Assembly (NCBI GenBank): GCA_015657535.1
Contig: JADHZB010000486.1
Coordinates: 1-64,000 of the forward strand
Direction: 5' to 3'
From: Nephromyces sp. MM_2019
Lineage: Eukaryota; Apicomplexa; Aconoidasida; Nephromycida
Length of the DNA: 64,000 bases
This document shows positions 11,590 through 23,560 of the stretch, piece after piece; the stretch's first letter is position 1; the number at the start of each line of letters is the position of its first letter. The notes beneath the pieces were generated by a model. It saw only the letters and a list, made by a program, of their open reading frames with translations. It did not search any database and was not told the DNA's origin. A program made the translations under genes and the position numbers.

Positions 11590-14030
11590 TTAAAGGTCCT
11601 CGCACCATCTATTTTCTTCTCGCACCTATAATTAAATTTAATATATATATTTTTGTGTGAATTTAATAAGTGTTAAGTATATATAAATATAAGTTGTATA
11701 AGAATGTAAAAAGTTGTCATATATTTATATATAAGTATTATTTTGCATAACTTGATGTAACTTGTATATTTGTCAATATTTAAAATGGGTTAAATTGCGA
11801 GAAATCTCAACAATTTGATGCGATTTTTATGATATTAAGCAGTTATATGTATTATAAAGATATTCATTGTTAAAGATATTCAAAAATCAGTCTTATGTGT
11901 TTGTGTGTAAAATTATTTCAAGTAATAAATAATAAACATATTTAATAAACCTGTTTCTCTTCTTCAGGTGTAAAATCATTGACTATCCCAAAAATATTTC
12001 GAATTTCCTCAGTTGTTTTACCCTTTATTGTGCAAGCGATTTTTGCACAAGCCAAGTCTAATAAAGGCTCAATGGAAAGGAAGTTAGCAGCCTGAAGTTA
12101 TGTCATATATACAGATTATTTGACTGTTTATATGCGTATATGGATCAAGATATTATATTTGGAAGCTATATATTCATTTAATACCAATAAATATGCAGCC
12201 TATTTGTTTGAACTACATTAAATGTTTACATACACATAATAAACTCAATTTATATATTTATAAAAATGTGTTACATTCATCAATTCAAATATAGTTGTCT
12301 GTTCCAAATTAATAAAATTGACATCCCAGGGTGAAACAACCTATTTATTAAAATGTATTCATAGATTAGGATTTTCTTAAATCATAAACACACATTATAT
12401 ATATATATATGCACATCCAAAAATCCAAAAATCCACACAGATACACATATATAATTGTACACATCGTCAGATATATAAAGTTACATACCTACAAATATAT
12501 AATGCACAGGTTAATTCATACTCAGTTTGTATACTTTCATAAAAAAATTGTTTTTCATAATCAAATATATGGTCAATAATATATATATATATCAGAAAAA
12601 AAATTCCTTTGTAAAAATACTCATCGATGGTACATACACATGTGTCACAGATAAACTATTCCAATGTTAGACATGCATAAACACATATTACAAGCTAATT
12701 ATTTCAAAGCTAAATACCCAAACACACATCTAAATTATAAATCATTCGTTGTAAAGCTACACAGTTACATTCACATAAATTATAAATTACTTATTTCATA
12801 GCTATACACATACACATACACATTATAAATAATTTACTTCAGCTAAATTTCCATTTTTCAAAGGTCGTTGAATTTTGGGGGGAGGATTTTTAAAGTGATG
12901 TTGACAATATTCGATAATTTTTTGAAGAATTTCTGAACTAATTTCAGTGAACTGAATTGGCTCAGTTACATCTTCTTGAACTGAAAAAAAGATGTGTTTA
13001 TATGTTTATGATAAATTTTGAAATATAAATTGAGCTGATATTATGGGTGTCTGTATAAAAAAATTTTGAATTATAAACTATATTGAAAAGTAAATTTGTC
13101 TGAATCAAAATTTGGGTCTATATTTCAATTTGAGCTCGAAATCATGTGTAAAAAATTTGGGTTAATAATATGTTTCACTCAGTGAGTTGAAGCAAAATTT
13201 TACATAAATGATCTTTTCATTATACACACATTATATTTTCTTAGCAACACACAGAAGTATTAGATTTGCTACGCAGCATGTATATCATAAGAAATAATCA
13301 ATCAGTAGTATGTAATGTAAATATTATTTACAGATAAGCAAAAGCTGTGTAAAATACATATTTTAATTAATAGGCACACAACTGAAATTCATATATATTC
13401 GGAAATTATTAGAGATAGTAATAATTATACAATATTAGAATACCTATGAAACAAATTTTCAATGATATAATAACATATTATATTGATATGAAAATAAACT
13501 CCTATATTATATATGTGTATATGATTTTGTATAGATATGTAAAATAGGTTGCACTATATAAGGTTATACATATATATGGCACAAATATATACATATACAT
13601 ATATATCTAAATAGAGACACGTACACAAATATATATATGTATGTATTACCGCTTAAGTAACATGTATGTATATTCATCAATGTATAGATATATATTAAAT
13701 GAAAACCAATATACAAACATGTATAAATTTACGTATGAAATGACACTCTGTTCAGTAATTAAAGAAAATCATACATATTTTGATACACATACACAGATAT
13801 CAATAATAGTTACGAATAGCTTAATACATATTTATAGACATTTACGCATACATACAAGTCCCAATAATATATTCAAGTAGCCTACTACAAATGTATATAT
13901 ACACAAACACAAAAAGGTAGATAAGTTTCGAACCTTCACTGATTTGTTTAATAAGGGTAGAAAGGTATGCCGCCTCCCTTTCAATCTCAAATTCATCATT
14001 TGTCTTGCTCTTAACTTTGAGTGTTTTCAT
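11590..14030 (-). CDS. SKP1: SKP1, adaptor of SCF ubiquitin ligases, 5 exons
   Basis: Skp1 links cullin-1 to F-box proteins in SCF E3 ligases. The exons are 14030-13934, 12980-12838, 12340-12275, 12091-11951 and 11625-11590, with matching phases at every GT-AG junction. The product is 160 aa, close to the usual 163. The N-terminal BTB/POZ half has SDLIKQ-type helix residues ([11 protein letters not shown]) and [12 protein letters not shown]. The C-terminal F-box-binding part has [34 protein letters not shown] and [10 protein letters not shown]. The last exon is only 36 nt and encodes the signature tail EENRWCEDL, which confirms the splice model. Introns are 300-950 nt and rich in TA, CA and TG. 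The first donor is GTTCGA, which is weak. Confidence 0.93.
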
Positions 14031-16322
14031 CTTCGTTATATTAATGTATTGAAGTTAGTGTAGTTAAACACGAAGTTTAATTATACTTAATAAATTCAGT
14101 GTTGTTAATCAAATGATAAAATGTAGTTATGAATTTTACACACAAATTGGTGTATATAAAAGGTTTACTGAATAAATACAAGTTTGTGTGTATAATTATT
14201 AAGGTGTGTATATATACGTGTAAATTGTGTTAATAGTTTATTATTTGGGTATGTATATGAATATATTATTTGGGTGTGTGTTTGAATATATTATTTACAA
14301 TTAGGATGTGTCTGTTTATTATGAATATTGTTTATTATTAGGAAGTGTGTACCCTGTGTTGTGCTGTGAATAGGGTGTATATATAGATATATATATTTTT
14401 TTTATGTGAATATGTATAATTATAGTTGTGTTGTGTGTGTATATGTTATAATTTGAATGTGTAATACATGGCTTTTACAAATTAAATTATGTTTGAATTG
14501 TTGTTATATAAACTTGTTAAATAATTTACATACAATCAAATTATAAAGTTGTTTATAGTGTATATATATCACATGAATGAATTCAATTTATAAAAGGTAC
14601 GTCAAGTAAAATGCAAGTTCTAGACAATTAGGTAATTTAAGTTTCGGTTAAATAAAAAAAGGTGTGTGCAGTCTGTGGTTGTTAAAATTAATATCTATAA
14701 TTGATGTGGATAAGTAATGTGTCTAGTACGTGTGTGTATGTCATGTTTATAGAATATTTAGCGTGTGTGTGAATTGTGTGTGAATTGTTTGTGAGTTGCT
14801 TGTGGAGTGAGTCTAGTGATTGTAATTTGTGTATGTTTAATTGAGTAGGGAGTTGTGTTGCATGTTTGTTTTGTTATGGTTCTGTGTCAAGCAATGAAGC
14901 CTGGGCATGAAACTTAAATGGGCTAAACAAGTCAAATGATTCGAAAATAATGAAAATGTTGAGAATGAAAAAATTTTATATAACTTTCTAACAAAATTTA
15001 TTTCTATTGAATTTTACTTTAATACTAGTTACATATTTATGCATGTGTATGTGTGTATTTGTACGTTTAGGTTGTGAATATATTTGATTGGTATGTGTGC
15101 TTGTGCTTGTGTGTGTGTTTGTGTGTGCATCTTGTATGTTTAGGATGTAAAAATATTTGATTGGTATGGGTGTTTGTGCTAATGTGTGTGCGTTTGTGTG
15201 TGTATCTTGTATGTTTAGGTTGTTAATATTTTTGTACATTTGTTTTTGTCTGTGATTATCACAGTAATAATTCAAAGGTAATGAATTAATTTTAAATAAT
15301 AAAATATTAGCTCATATTACTTTAGATTAGTACAAAATCATTTGAATTTTAATTTGTTTATTTTTATGTTTTTATTTAACTAATCCAAACTTATTAGTTT
15401 AAAATATAATTAAGCCTTAAAAATAATATTCATATTTGTGTGTGTATAGAACTAAGTTCGAGTATTCAAAATGTTATAAAACTGTGAGAATGAAGTGTGT
15501 GTCTGTTGTGTGTTTGTTTGTTAACTTATAGCTTAATTTTCAAAGTATAATTAAACTGTAGAATATTATCATATGTTTAATTTAATAATTTGTGTGTATT
15601 ATCAAATGTTAAAATTAATAACTTGTGCGTATCATCAGATGTTTGAATTAATAATTTATTAGTAAACCAGATAAATTTATATTGGTAAATGCTATTACCA
15701 GTTATTTTTCAATTCTCACACACACACACAATTTGTTATGCATTTCAATCATATTTTAAGGGTTATGGAATTCTCTTCTTAATAAGTGATTATTACTAGT
15801 GTTTACATAATATATTATGCTGAAGAAATATATAAAGTTGTGCTTATTTTTGTATAATTTATTTTTGTTTAGACATTATCTTGGTTAGCATTACATATTT
15901 TATTACTACACTCCTTGTGTATATATATAAATACTATCTAATTTATAAAACAAAATCACAGGTAAACCACACATATGCAAACACTGGCAAACATACACGT
16001 ACACACAAATAACCACACACACACATTTATTCACATCCTCATAAATATGCATACCTACAAAAATAACTACTCACATACATTCACCCACCCATACATGCAC
16101 AATCGCACACATGTATAGACAGTAAATTAAATTTCATAACCCCCACCCACATACCATCTATTATTTTTAATTATTATATACAAAGAGCACATATGCTCGC
16201 CCGCATCGTTACAATAGCAGACTTTATTTTATTACCTCTATATACCTAAGCATTTAAATCTGTTTACACGCACACACACAATCACACACACAACACACAC
16301 CAATAAACACAAAAACACACAT

Positions 16323-16380
<58 letters not shown>

Positions 16381-17143
16381 GCTCTTGACTTTATCTGGTA
16401 ATCATTACAAATTCCAAGCTAATACAACTAGTGTTTATTTAGCTCTAGTTGATTTCATACATGTGAGGATCTATCATTTTTAAAACATACGATCACTACT
16501 ACACACACACACATAAAACACAAAGACAAAATATGTGTAAAGAATTCGAGAGATCTCCCTTGTAAATTAACCTTTTAATATAATTTTTAGATTTCAAATA
16601 ATAAATATCAATATTGGTTTGATTATATAACACATCTTTTTCATTTCTTTCGAATTTTTTTATATAAATATATACACATCATCAAAATCATTCAAAACAA
16701 AAAAATGAAAACAAACCTGTGTAATCTGTACACTACAAAATTTTGACCCCTCACATTACATACATTTGGACTCAACTAAAATCTCTTTTCCTTCCTCCTC
16801 CATCTCTAACTCTTACACACACACACACGCTTTAATATATTTACAGACAAACATACAATCCGCGAACACTCTTGTACACACACACATTCCCCCAATTCCC
16901 ATACCCAACCATTACACTACATACACACGTTTTACACTAGCCTTCCTCCGCTCTCCCTCGAACCGCCTTACACCACACCTCCCACCCTCCCCACCGCCTC
17001 CCCCTAGCGCAAATACCCACCCTACACACGTTAACCCAATACACACCAAACCTACACCCTGCCACCCACACAGTACAGACCCCGTCCCAACCCAGTCCCA
17101 CCCGATACTAAATACATTTACCTTCCCCCCTCAATCATAAACA
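14031..17143. other. Divergent intergenic region between SKP1 and the SR gene, TG-rich then CA-rich
   Basis: From 14,150 to about 15,700 the plus strand is rich in TGTG. From about 15,950 to 17,100 it is rich in CACA, including a long perfect (CA)n. Relative to each flanking gene, the 5' flank is therefore CA-rich on its own sense strand. The last 400 bp before the SR start is C-rich and nearly free of G. No protein gene is supported. Confidence 0.6.
16325..16379. repeat. (CA)n microsatellite, about 27 copies
   Basis: An uninterrupted CA dinucleotide run of about 55 bp, flanked by shorter imperfect CA tracts from about 16,260. Confidence 0.97.
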
Positions 17144-19096
17144 ATGGTAAGTGACCACTGTAGCCTCCTCGTACGTAATTTACGTTTCGAAACATCTCCG
17201 GATAAGATGAGGCAAACATTTGAAAAGTATGGGAGGATTAAAGATGTGTATATACCAATGGACCACTTTACACAAAGACCAAGAGGATTTGGTTTTGTAC
17301 AATTCCAAAATGAGGATGATGCACAATCAGCTTTGGAGGCATTAGATGGGAAGACATTAGATGGTAATAAGATAGCCATTGTCGTAGCACAAAATCGAAG
17401 GAAATCGGTAAGACATAATGAAAAAATATGCACTCTCACTTATTATTATTAGTCATTATATATGCATATCATAATTTCAAGGCAATAATATAAGACAGTT
17501 TTAAAATGAGAAGTATTAACCGTTTAAAATGTGTAATATGATTTGATCACAAAAAAAATTTATCATTTTAAATGACCTCTCCCTACCCCCCCCAAAAAAA
17601 ATTGAGGTCACTTCTCATTTTACACACACATTTAAAACAAAACATAATAAGAATTTGAGGATTAGTAAAATCTAAAGCAAACTTATATAAAGAAAAATTA
17701 CATAAAGAAAAATTATATAAAGAAATTAAGGGGGTGTAAAAAAAAATTTGAAAGAAATTACCTTTGGGATGTTTTTATAAATTTTATTTAAAAAAATTTT
17801 AAAAAAAAATAAATTTTTAAAAATTCCATCATTTGATCCAGCCCGAGACTATGCGGCGCCTTCAAAGAAAAGGATCATCTTATAGGTGTGTGTGTGTGTA
17901 TGTTTCTGTGTGTGCATATTTACTTGTGTATGTATAGAAATAGAAAACGGATAGGGATGGGTAGGTAGAGGGAGGGAATGTAAAAGGCTGTAGTGGGTTG
18001 TTGCGTGTATGTTGTTGATTCTGCATGTGCTATTTGAATATATGAACACTTTTTTTATATTATTTTTTAGTATGTGTGTATTTTATGTTGACTATTGGAA
18101 TAACTATGTGTTTTAACATTTAAAAAATATGGATGTACGTATTGAGGATACATGTTTTTGAAAATTTATGTAATAGTATCAGTACTATAATTTTTACACC
18201 TGTTTTGGGTGAATTTTTAAGACTTAAATTTGTGAAAATATAAAGTATAAGTTAATTATATATTTATTTATTTTACTCTCAGGAATGGATATATGAGATC
18301 AGATAGAAGTCGAGATAGAAGTCGAGATAGAAGTCGAGATAGAAGTCGGGATAGAAGTCGAGATAGACATCGTAGTCGATCAAGAGATTCATATAGAGGC
18401 AGACGACACCGCCGTAGACGATCACCTACGTAAGTGTTTGTGAGTGTGTGTGTGTTTGTAGGATATTTCAATATGCATTTGCGCATGTTTACTGAGGACG
18501 TGATTCAATTACACCTATCTAAACGTACTTAGATATATATCTAGCAGTATAAGATATATATGAATATATATATATATCTAAAAGTGTGCTAAGAATATGG
18601 TTAAAACCTCCACAAGAATTTGCATGAAAATGTGTAACTATTATATTCTACTTAATACACAGACTTGGTTAACATACACATAACCAATCTTGATGATATC
18701 TTGATTAAGACTCAGTTACGAATTTAGATATAACTCTTACACTATTAAATATAACAAAATGCTAATTCTGAACTCTATGAATTAATATATATGTACATGT
18801 TTACGAGAAGATTATCAAACTCAAAAAATATTGAGAAAAAATTTACTAAAAATACTCAAAATTTTCATTTTCATCCTTAAATTTACCCCATACTCACACA
18901 CAAACCCCATTATATGTATATATGTACACACACATCAATATACAGGCCAGATTCAGTAGCCAGCCGTTCATCATCACACCACAATCGTAAGTCACGACCT
19001 AGTAAAAAGCATTCACGAGACCAACCTACACACAAATCATCCAGAAAACATCATTCAGATAATTCAGATCATAGTCAAAAGAGTTCATCAGTTTGA
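17144..19096 (+). CDS. SR-family splicing factor (SRSF10/SCL-like), RRM plus RS domain, 4 exons
   Basis: This is an RNA-binding splicing regulator expected in the nucleus. The exons are 17144-17407, 17842-17885, 18283-18429 and 18946-19096, with phases consistent, giving 201 aa. One RRM spans about residues 8-82. RNP2 is LLVRNL and RNP1 is RGFGFVQF. DVYIPMDHFTQRPRGF resembles SRSF10 and plant SCL proteins. The RRM is followed by a KSPETMRRLQRKG linker, then an RS domain containing about six SRDR units from a 12-bp tandem repeat, and a Ser/His-rich tail. The start ATG lies in ATGGTAAGT, which is itself a perfect donor site. The introns are 397-516 nt. The third begins TG-rich and ends CA-rich. 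Confidence 0.9.
18301..18366 (+). repeat. 12-bp tandem repeat coding for Arg/Ser/Asp
   Basis: The unit AGATAGAAGTCG is repeated about five to six times in frame within exon 3 of the SR gene, encoding the RS dipeptide-like domain. One copy has a G in place of A. Confidence 0.95.
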
Positions 19097-19926
19097 TATA
19101 TATATGTGTGCGTAAGCAAAATTTGGTTGACTTGACTATTTTTGAGACTTTTTCTATTCTAATAAAATTTGGATAATATTCTCCAAATTTCAAGAAACTA
19201 ATTGTATACCAAACATATACATATCTAAAAAAAAATTTTTAAAAATATAAAAAATTTAGCTATAAAATTTGAAGTCTATTCTTGACATTAAATGGGTAAC
19301 AGTTTTAACGTTTACATGTGTTTAGTGTTTGTGGTTTTTATGGGTATGTGTGTGTTTGGTGTTATAACTCTATGTATATTTCTCAGTGTGGGGCACTGGA
19401 AGTGTCTATAGATCCGTATGTATGATTCTGTGTGGAATTGTGGGCACCCATGTATGTGCGTGTTTGTGATGTCTTGGGTATCCATGTGTTTCTGTTTGTA
19501 TGGTGTTGTGAGTGCACTTGTGTAGGTACAGGCATAATATATTTATATATTATATATGCACAATGGCAAAGTTCATGAGTAACGTTTATGTGTGTAGTTT
19601 ACAAGTTTATAGGAATTTATCACATATAGGTTATAAATTTACATAGTTTACAAACACCAAAATCCAACTGCAACACAAATAGTATAATTAATTATTTTTT
19701 TTGACAATTCAATTTGACACTGCCTAGTATTACTAAAAAAGTACACATTAATACACACTATTGCTTTAATACCATTTAAATGAGTTCTACAGCTTCATCA
19801 TATCCTATTATACAATCTAAATTACAAATCTGAGATCAAATTTTCTCTCTTAAACTGTTGTTAAATATCAATCTCATCATCAATTTTTTTATGTTACATA
19901 TTATTTTGTTTCTAAAATAAAAAGAT
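19097..19926. other. Spacer downstream of the SR gene
   Basis: TG-rich from 19,310 to 19,530, then TA- and T-rich. No gene is supported. Confidence 0.5.
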
Positions 19927-20280
19927 ATGGCCTATAATAATGAAGTTGTTCATAATACACAAAAAAAAATTTTCAGTGCGACAAATGAAACAATTGTTTG
20001 TCACAGCTTCATGGCTGTAAATCTTGAAGAAAGATTACAACAAAACTTACTTGACAAACTACTTGAATGTTTGTCTTACCTTACTCAAGAGGCAGACAAT
20101 TCATCCCATCGTATACAAAACATCAAAGAAGATGTAAAGAGGGAACAATTTTTAATTGAAATTACTTCACAGTCATCACTTTTTAACAAAAAGAGGAAAC
20201 ATGAATTAGGGTCACAATCATTTGAAAAACTTGAGCATATTGGTGATCAAATTTTCTACATTTGTTCAGTCTCAGAATGA
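19927..20280 (+). CDS. Small hypothetical protein, 117 aa
   Basis: I do not recognise this protein. It is a single open frame from an ATG at 19927 (AAAGATATGGCC) to TGA at 20280, with mixed codon use and little low-complexity sequence, unlike nearby chance frames. Residues 30-90 look helical and charged (LEERLQQNLLDKLLECLSY and IQNIKEDVKREQFLIEI), possibly a coiled coil. KKRKHE at about 88-93 could be a nuclear localisation signal. There is no signal peptide or membrane segment. Confidence 0.5.
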   Translation: MAYNNEVVHNTQKKIFSATNETIVCHSFMAVNLEERLQQNLLDKLLECLSYLTQEADNSSHRIQNIKEDVKREQFLIEITSQSSLFNKKRKHELGSQSFEKLEHIGDQIFYICSVSE

Positions 20281-21136
20281 TCTGAAATAAATTTTAGCGA
20301 GAATAATTGGAGCTTAGTTAGAAGAGATAACCTAATTGGAAGCAAAAAATACTTTAAAAATGGGAAAAAGACAAGCCAGTGTAATTGATGCTAAGTTGAA
20401 GTATAGATTTTGAATTAAAGAATAAAAGGAATGAACGCACACATTTAAAGAGAAACAGTGAACACATACATACACAGCTTAAGAGGAAGAGTAAATTCAC
20501 ATACAGTTGACATAGAAGAGGGAATCCTTACAGCTGAAGAAGGCAAAGTATAATTGGTGTGCATTAGGGAATATGTTGAGCAGTAAAACCGTCTATGTAC
20601 TTGGAATAGAAAAGTCTGAACTTAGACTTTCGAATATAAAAGTCAAGTTAGTATACAATAACTAATATGTATATATATGCGTTATTCTTGATGGAAGATA
20701 AAAGTGGAAATAAATAAATGGAAGAAAAAATTTTTAGTAACTATAGATTTTTAATATTTATATATATAGTTTGTGTTATAAACACGTTTACCAACAAAGT
20801 ATATTTTTTGAAAATCTTAAACTTTAAAGTATATTATTTTCCACTTGTTTTTAATCATAATTTAATCATATATTAGTATATTTATTTTTATATTCTGAAA
20901 ACGTTGAAATATAATAAAATCTTGTCATAATTTCAAATTAAATTAAATTGTGTAAGCTGTATTATCAAAGATTTTTCAGTTAAATAAATTTCAATGAATA
21001 TTTTCTTAATCAGTTTGTGTTAAAAATAGTCATCATATCCTAAAAAATATAAAATTTTATTACTGATCACACATTATGGGAAAATCAATATCCGATAACT
21101 CGGGAAAATATAATTTAAATAATTAATTCCTTTATT
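20281..21136. other. Convergent spacer before eEF1B-gamma
   Basis: AT-rich. The first 350 bp is less repetitive, probably the 3' UTR of the upstream small gene. The remainder is A/T tracts, with the 3' end of the elongation factor gene on the other strand. Confidence 0.45.
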
Positions 21137-23560
21137 TTATTTCCAAGGTTGGATGACAACAACAGGTCTACCTTCAACAGTTCTGTAAATTGAAAATTTA
21201 TATTATTATTAATTATATACATATATATATAATGTACATAAATATATGTACACTAGATAGATTGCAAATCACAAGAATCAATAAAAAAATAACATTTTTT
21301 TATTAGCTACTACCCAACCCCCTACACACATGTATATTAACATACTCAGTGTTACACCAATATTCAGAAACTTTCTTTTGGTGTTCAGGGTTATTCGAAT
21401 CAAGTTTTGTAAATGTGTTATATTCATAGGATGGATGTTCCTTCATTAATTGAGGTATATCATCACCTTCAAACATCCACACACCTTGTACATCATAATC
21501 CTTATTTTCGCCTACAACAAGTACCATACCAAAACTTTGACCACGCATGGCATTATCAATTCGTTGCATAAAACCAGCCAACATGTTACTTGTAATAAAA
21601 TCAAATTTTCCTTCTGTAGGTAATTTTTGATATTGCATAAACCACAAACTATAGTTTTGTTGGAGCTCTTTGTTATTCCAAAACCAATTCATAGCTTCTT
21701 CAGCCTTGTTTTTACTATTTGAATAAAATTTCTTCCATTGATCTAGTATAGGTAAAACTAATACACCTACATCTTCTTCCTCTTTTGTTTCTGTTGTTTT
21801 TTCTTGTTCTGTTTTCTCTGCTGCTTTAGCAGATGTTGTTTTCTTCTCAGATTTTGCTTGCTTTGAATTCTCTGATTTCGAAATTACCTTTGTAAATGCT
21901 GTTGTGCGTATAGGGAGAGGGGGTGGTTAGATATTTGTGATAAGTGTATTTGTGGTGTGTATGTGATTTGATGTGTATGTGAATTAATGTATATGTATGT
22001 ATTATGTATATTTATATGTACATTTATGTATCTGGATATATGTAAGTTAAAATTGGACGAGGTTATGGAATTGTGAATTTTTAAATGTATATGTGTGTTA
22101 GTAAAAGCTTCTTTGAAGAATTTAAGGTATATGAAATTATAAACAAAGGATTTGCATCTAAAACAAAAGATTGCGAATTTATATTAAAAAAGAATAAAAG
22201 GTATCTTAAAAATTGCATAGAGATTTATAGGATGAATCCTTGAAATATCTTTGTATGAATATATAGTGAGTTCATGAAAATATATAATAAATTGGAGTTT
22301 TTTGTATATAAAAATGTGTGTAGTAACACATATGTATATGTATCTGTGATATAGAAATAGTCACGTCTGTGTACCTTTTTGTTGGGTAACGGTATTAAAC
22401 CATCGAGTTGTGTTCATGTGACTATCAAGCTCAAAGCGAGAAACATGCTTGGCTTGATAGAATACAGCAGCAACTGCAATATCAGCCAATGTAATGCTTT
22501 GACCTACCAGGAAGGTATTATCCATGAGGTATTTCTCAATGCCTTCCATGTTTTTGGCAACTGCTGGTTCATTATATTTGTTTTGTGTTGGGGGGAATAG
22601 ATTTGTAAACATTTCAGAAGCAAAGTATATCCACATATCAATCTCAGCTGCTTGATACACATTTTCACCATAGAGACCATGTTCAGGCCACATTTTCCCA
22701 AGGTATCTGAAAATGGCATCAGCGCCATAGATGTTAGCTTTGGATGTTTCAAGGGCTGTATCATTGAATTGTAATTTGGGTGAATCATTGTTTGTCATTC
22801 CGGATGTACCATTGAAAACAGTAATATTTTGGTTAGCAAAACTAGCAACCAACTCAATTCTAAAGCAATCAAGGGAGTCCTTAAGTGAGTAAAGTTTCTG
22901 TGAAGAAAGTATGCATAGATAAAAATGAGTATTCAATACACATAATATATATGCATAGAAGGTGGGAAATGGGAAAGACGATGATATCTAGTCTATATAT
23001 AATTTTATGTTTTTGTTGTTTTTGTGGCTTTTTTATAATTGTGTAACAACACAAATACGTAAATGTATGTGTATACACACAAACGTGCGTATAAGTGTAC
23101 TAAAACACGAACATGTGCTGAACTATATACCCAATGACATTTATATATATATCCAGCATACATGTATGTATACAGAGTTACTGTATAAATTGCTACCCTA
23201 TAAAGAAATAAGTATAAACACACCTAGCTAATTCATATATGGTTAATTCATAGGTTGCTATATACACACATAAGTCTAAATAGACACACGTTTACCCCTA
23301 TATGCACATGCATGAAGCTAAACATCAATTAATAAATTATATATAGCACTAAAGTAGGGTGAGTTGAGTTTATTTTGTAAGCTGTGTATTTAGGGTGAGC
23401 TTTATATATTTTATGAGTTAATTTTAGTGTGTAATACATTTCAAAACGCTTTAGCTATGTTAGCAAACATTTGGTAGATAAATGTGTAGCAGATATATTC
23501 GAAAGAAGAAGCTGTTGACAAAATTTTTACTACATGTGTGAGAGTTGAATGACTTACCAT
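21137..23560 (-). CDS. Translation elongation factor 1B gamma, GST-like plus EF1G domains
   Basis: eEF1B-gamma scaffolds the complex that reloads eEF1A with GTP. The exons are 23560-23558 (ATG only), 22897-22375, 21898-21328 and 21182-21137, giving about 380 aa. Residues 1-175 form a GST-like fold: KLYSLKDSLDCFRIELVA, then NIYGADAIFRYLGK, and the FLVGQSITLADIAVAAVFY helix. A Lys/Glu/Ala-rich linker follows. The EF1G domain contains DQWKKFYSNSKN, WFWNNKELQQNYSLWF, FDFITSNMLAGFMQRIDN and the short C-terminal EGRPVVVIQPWK. The first coding exon carries only the start codon, as AAAATG|GTAAGT. The last donor (GTGTAG) was chosen for phase and is less certain. Confidence 0.88.

Noticed and set aside
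14988..15275. Minus-strand frame rich in Thr, His and Asn
   Set aside because: It is translated TG/CA microsatellite, with no domain and no splice context.
16766..17140. Plus-strand frame just upstream of the SR gene
   Set aside because: It has no ATG start (opens at TTG) and is translated CA/C-rich leader sequence.
22379..22788. Frames on both strands inside eEF1B-gamma
   Set aside because: They are shadows of the GST-like exon, which has clear family motifs.
23005..23231. Overlapping frames on both strands in eEF1B-gamma intron 1
   Set aside because: TG/TA-derived low-complexity sequence, with no conserved motif.
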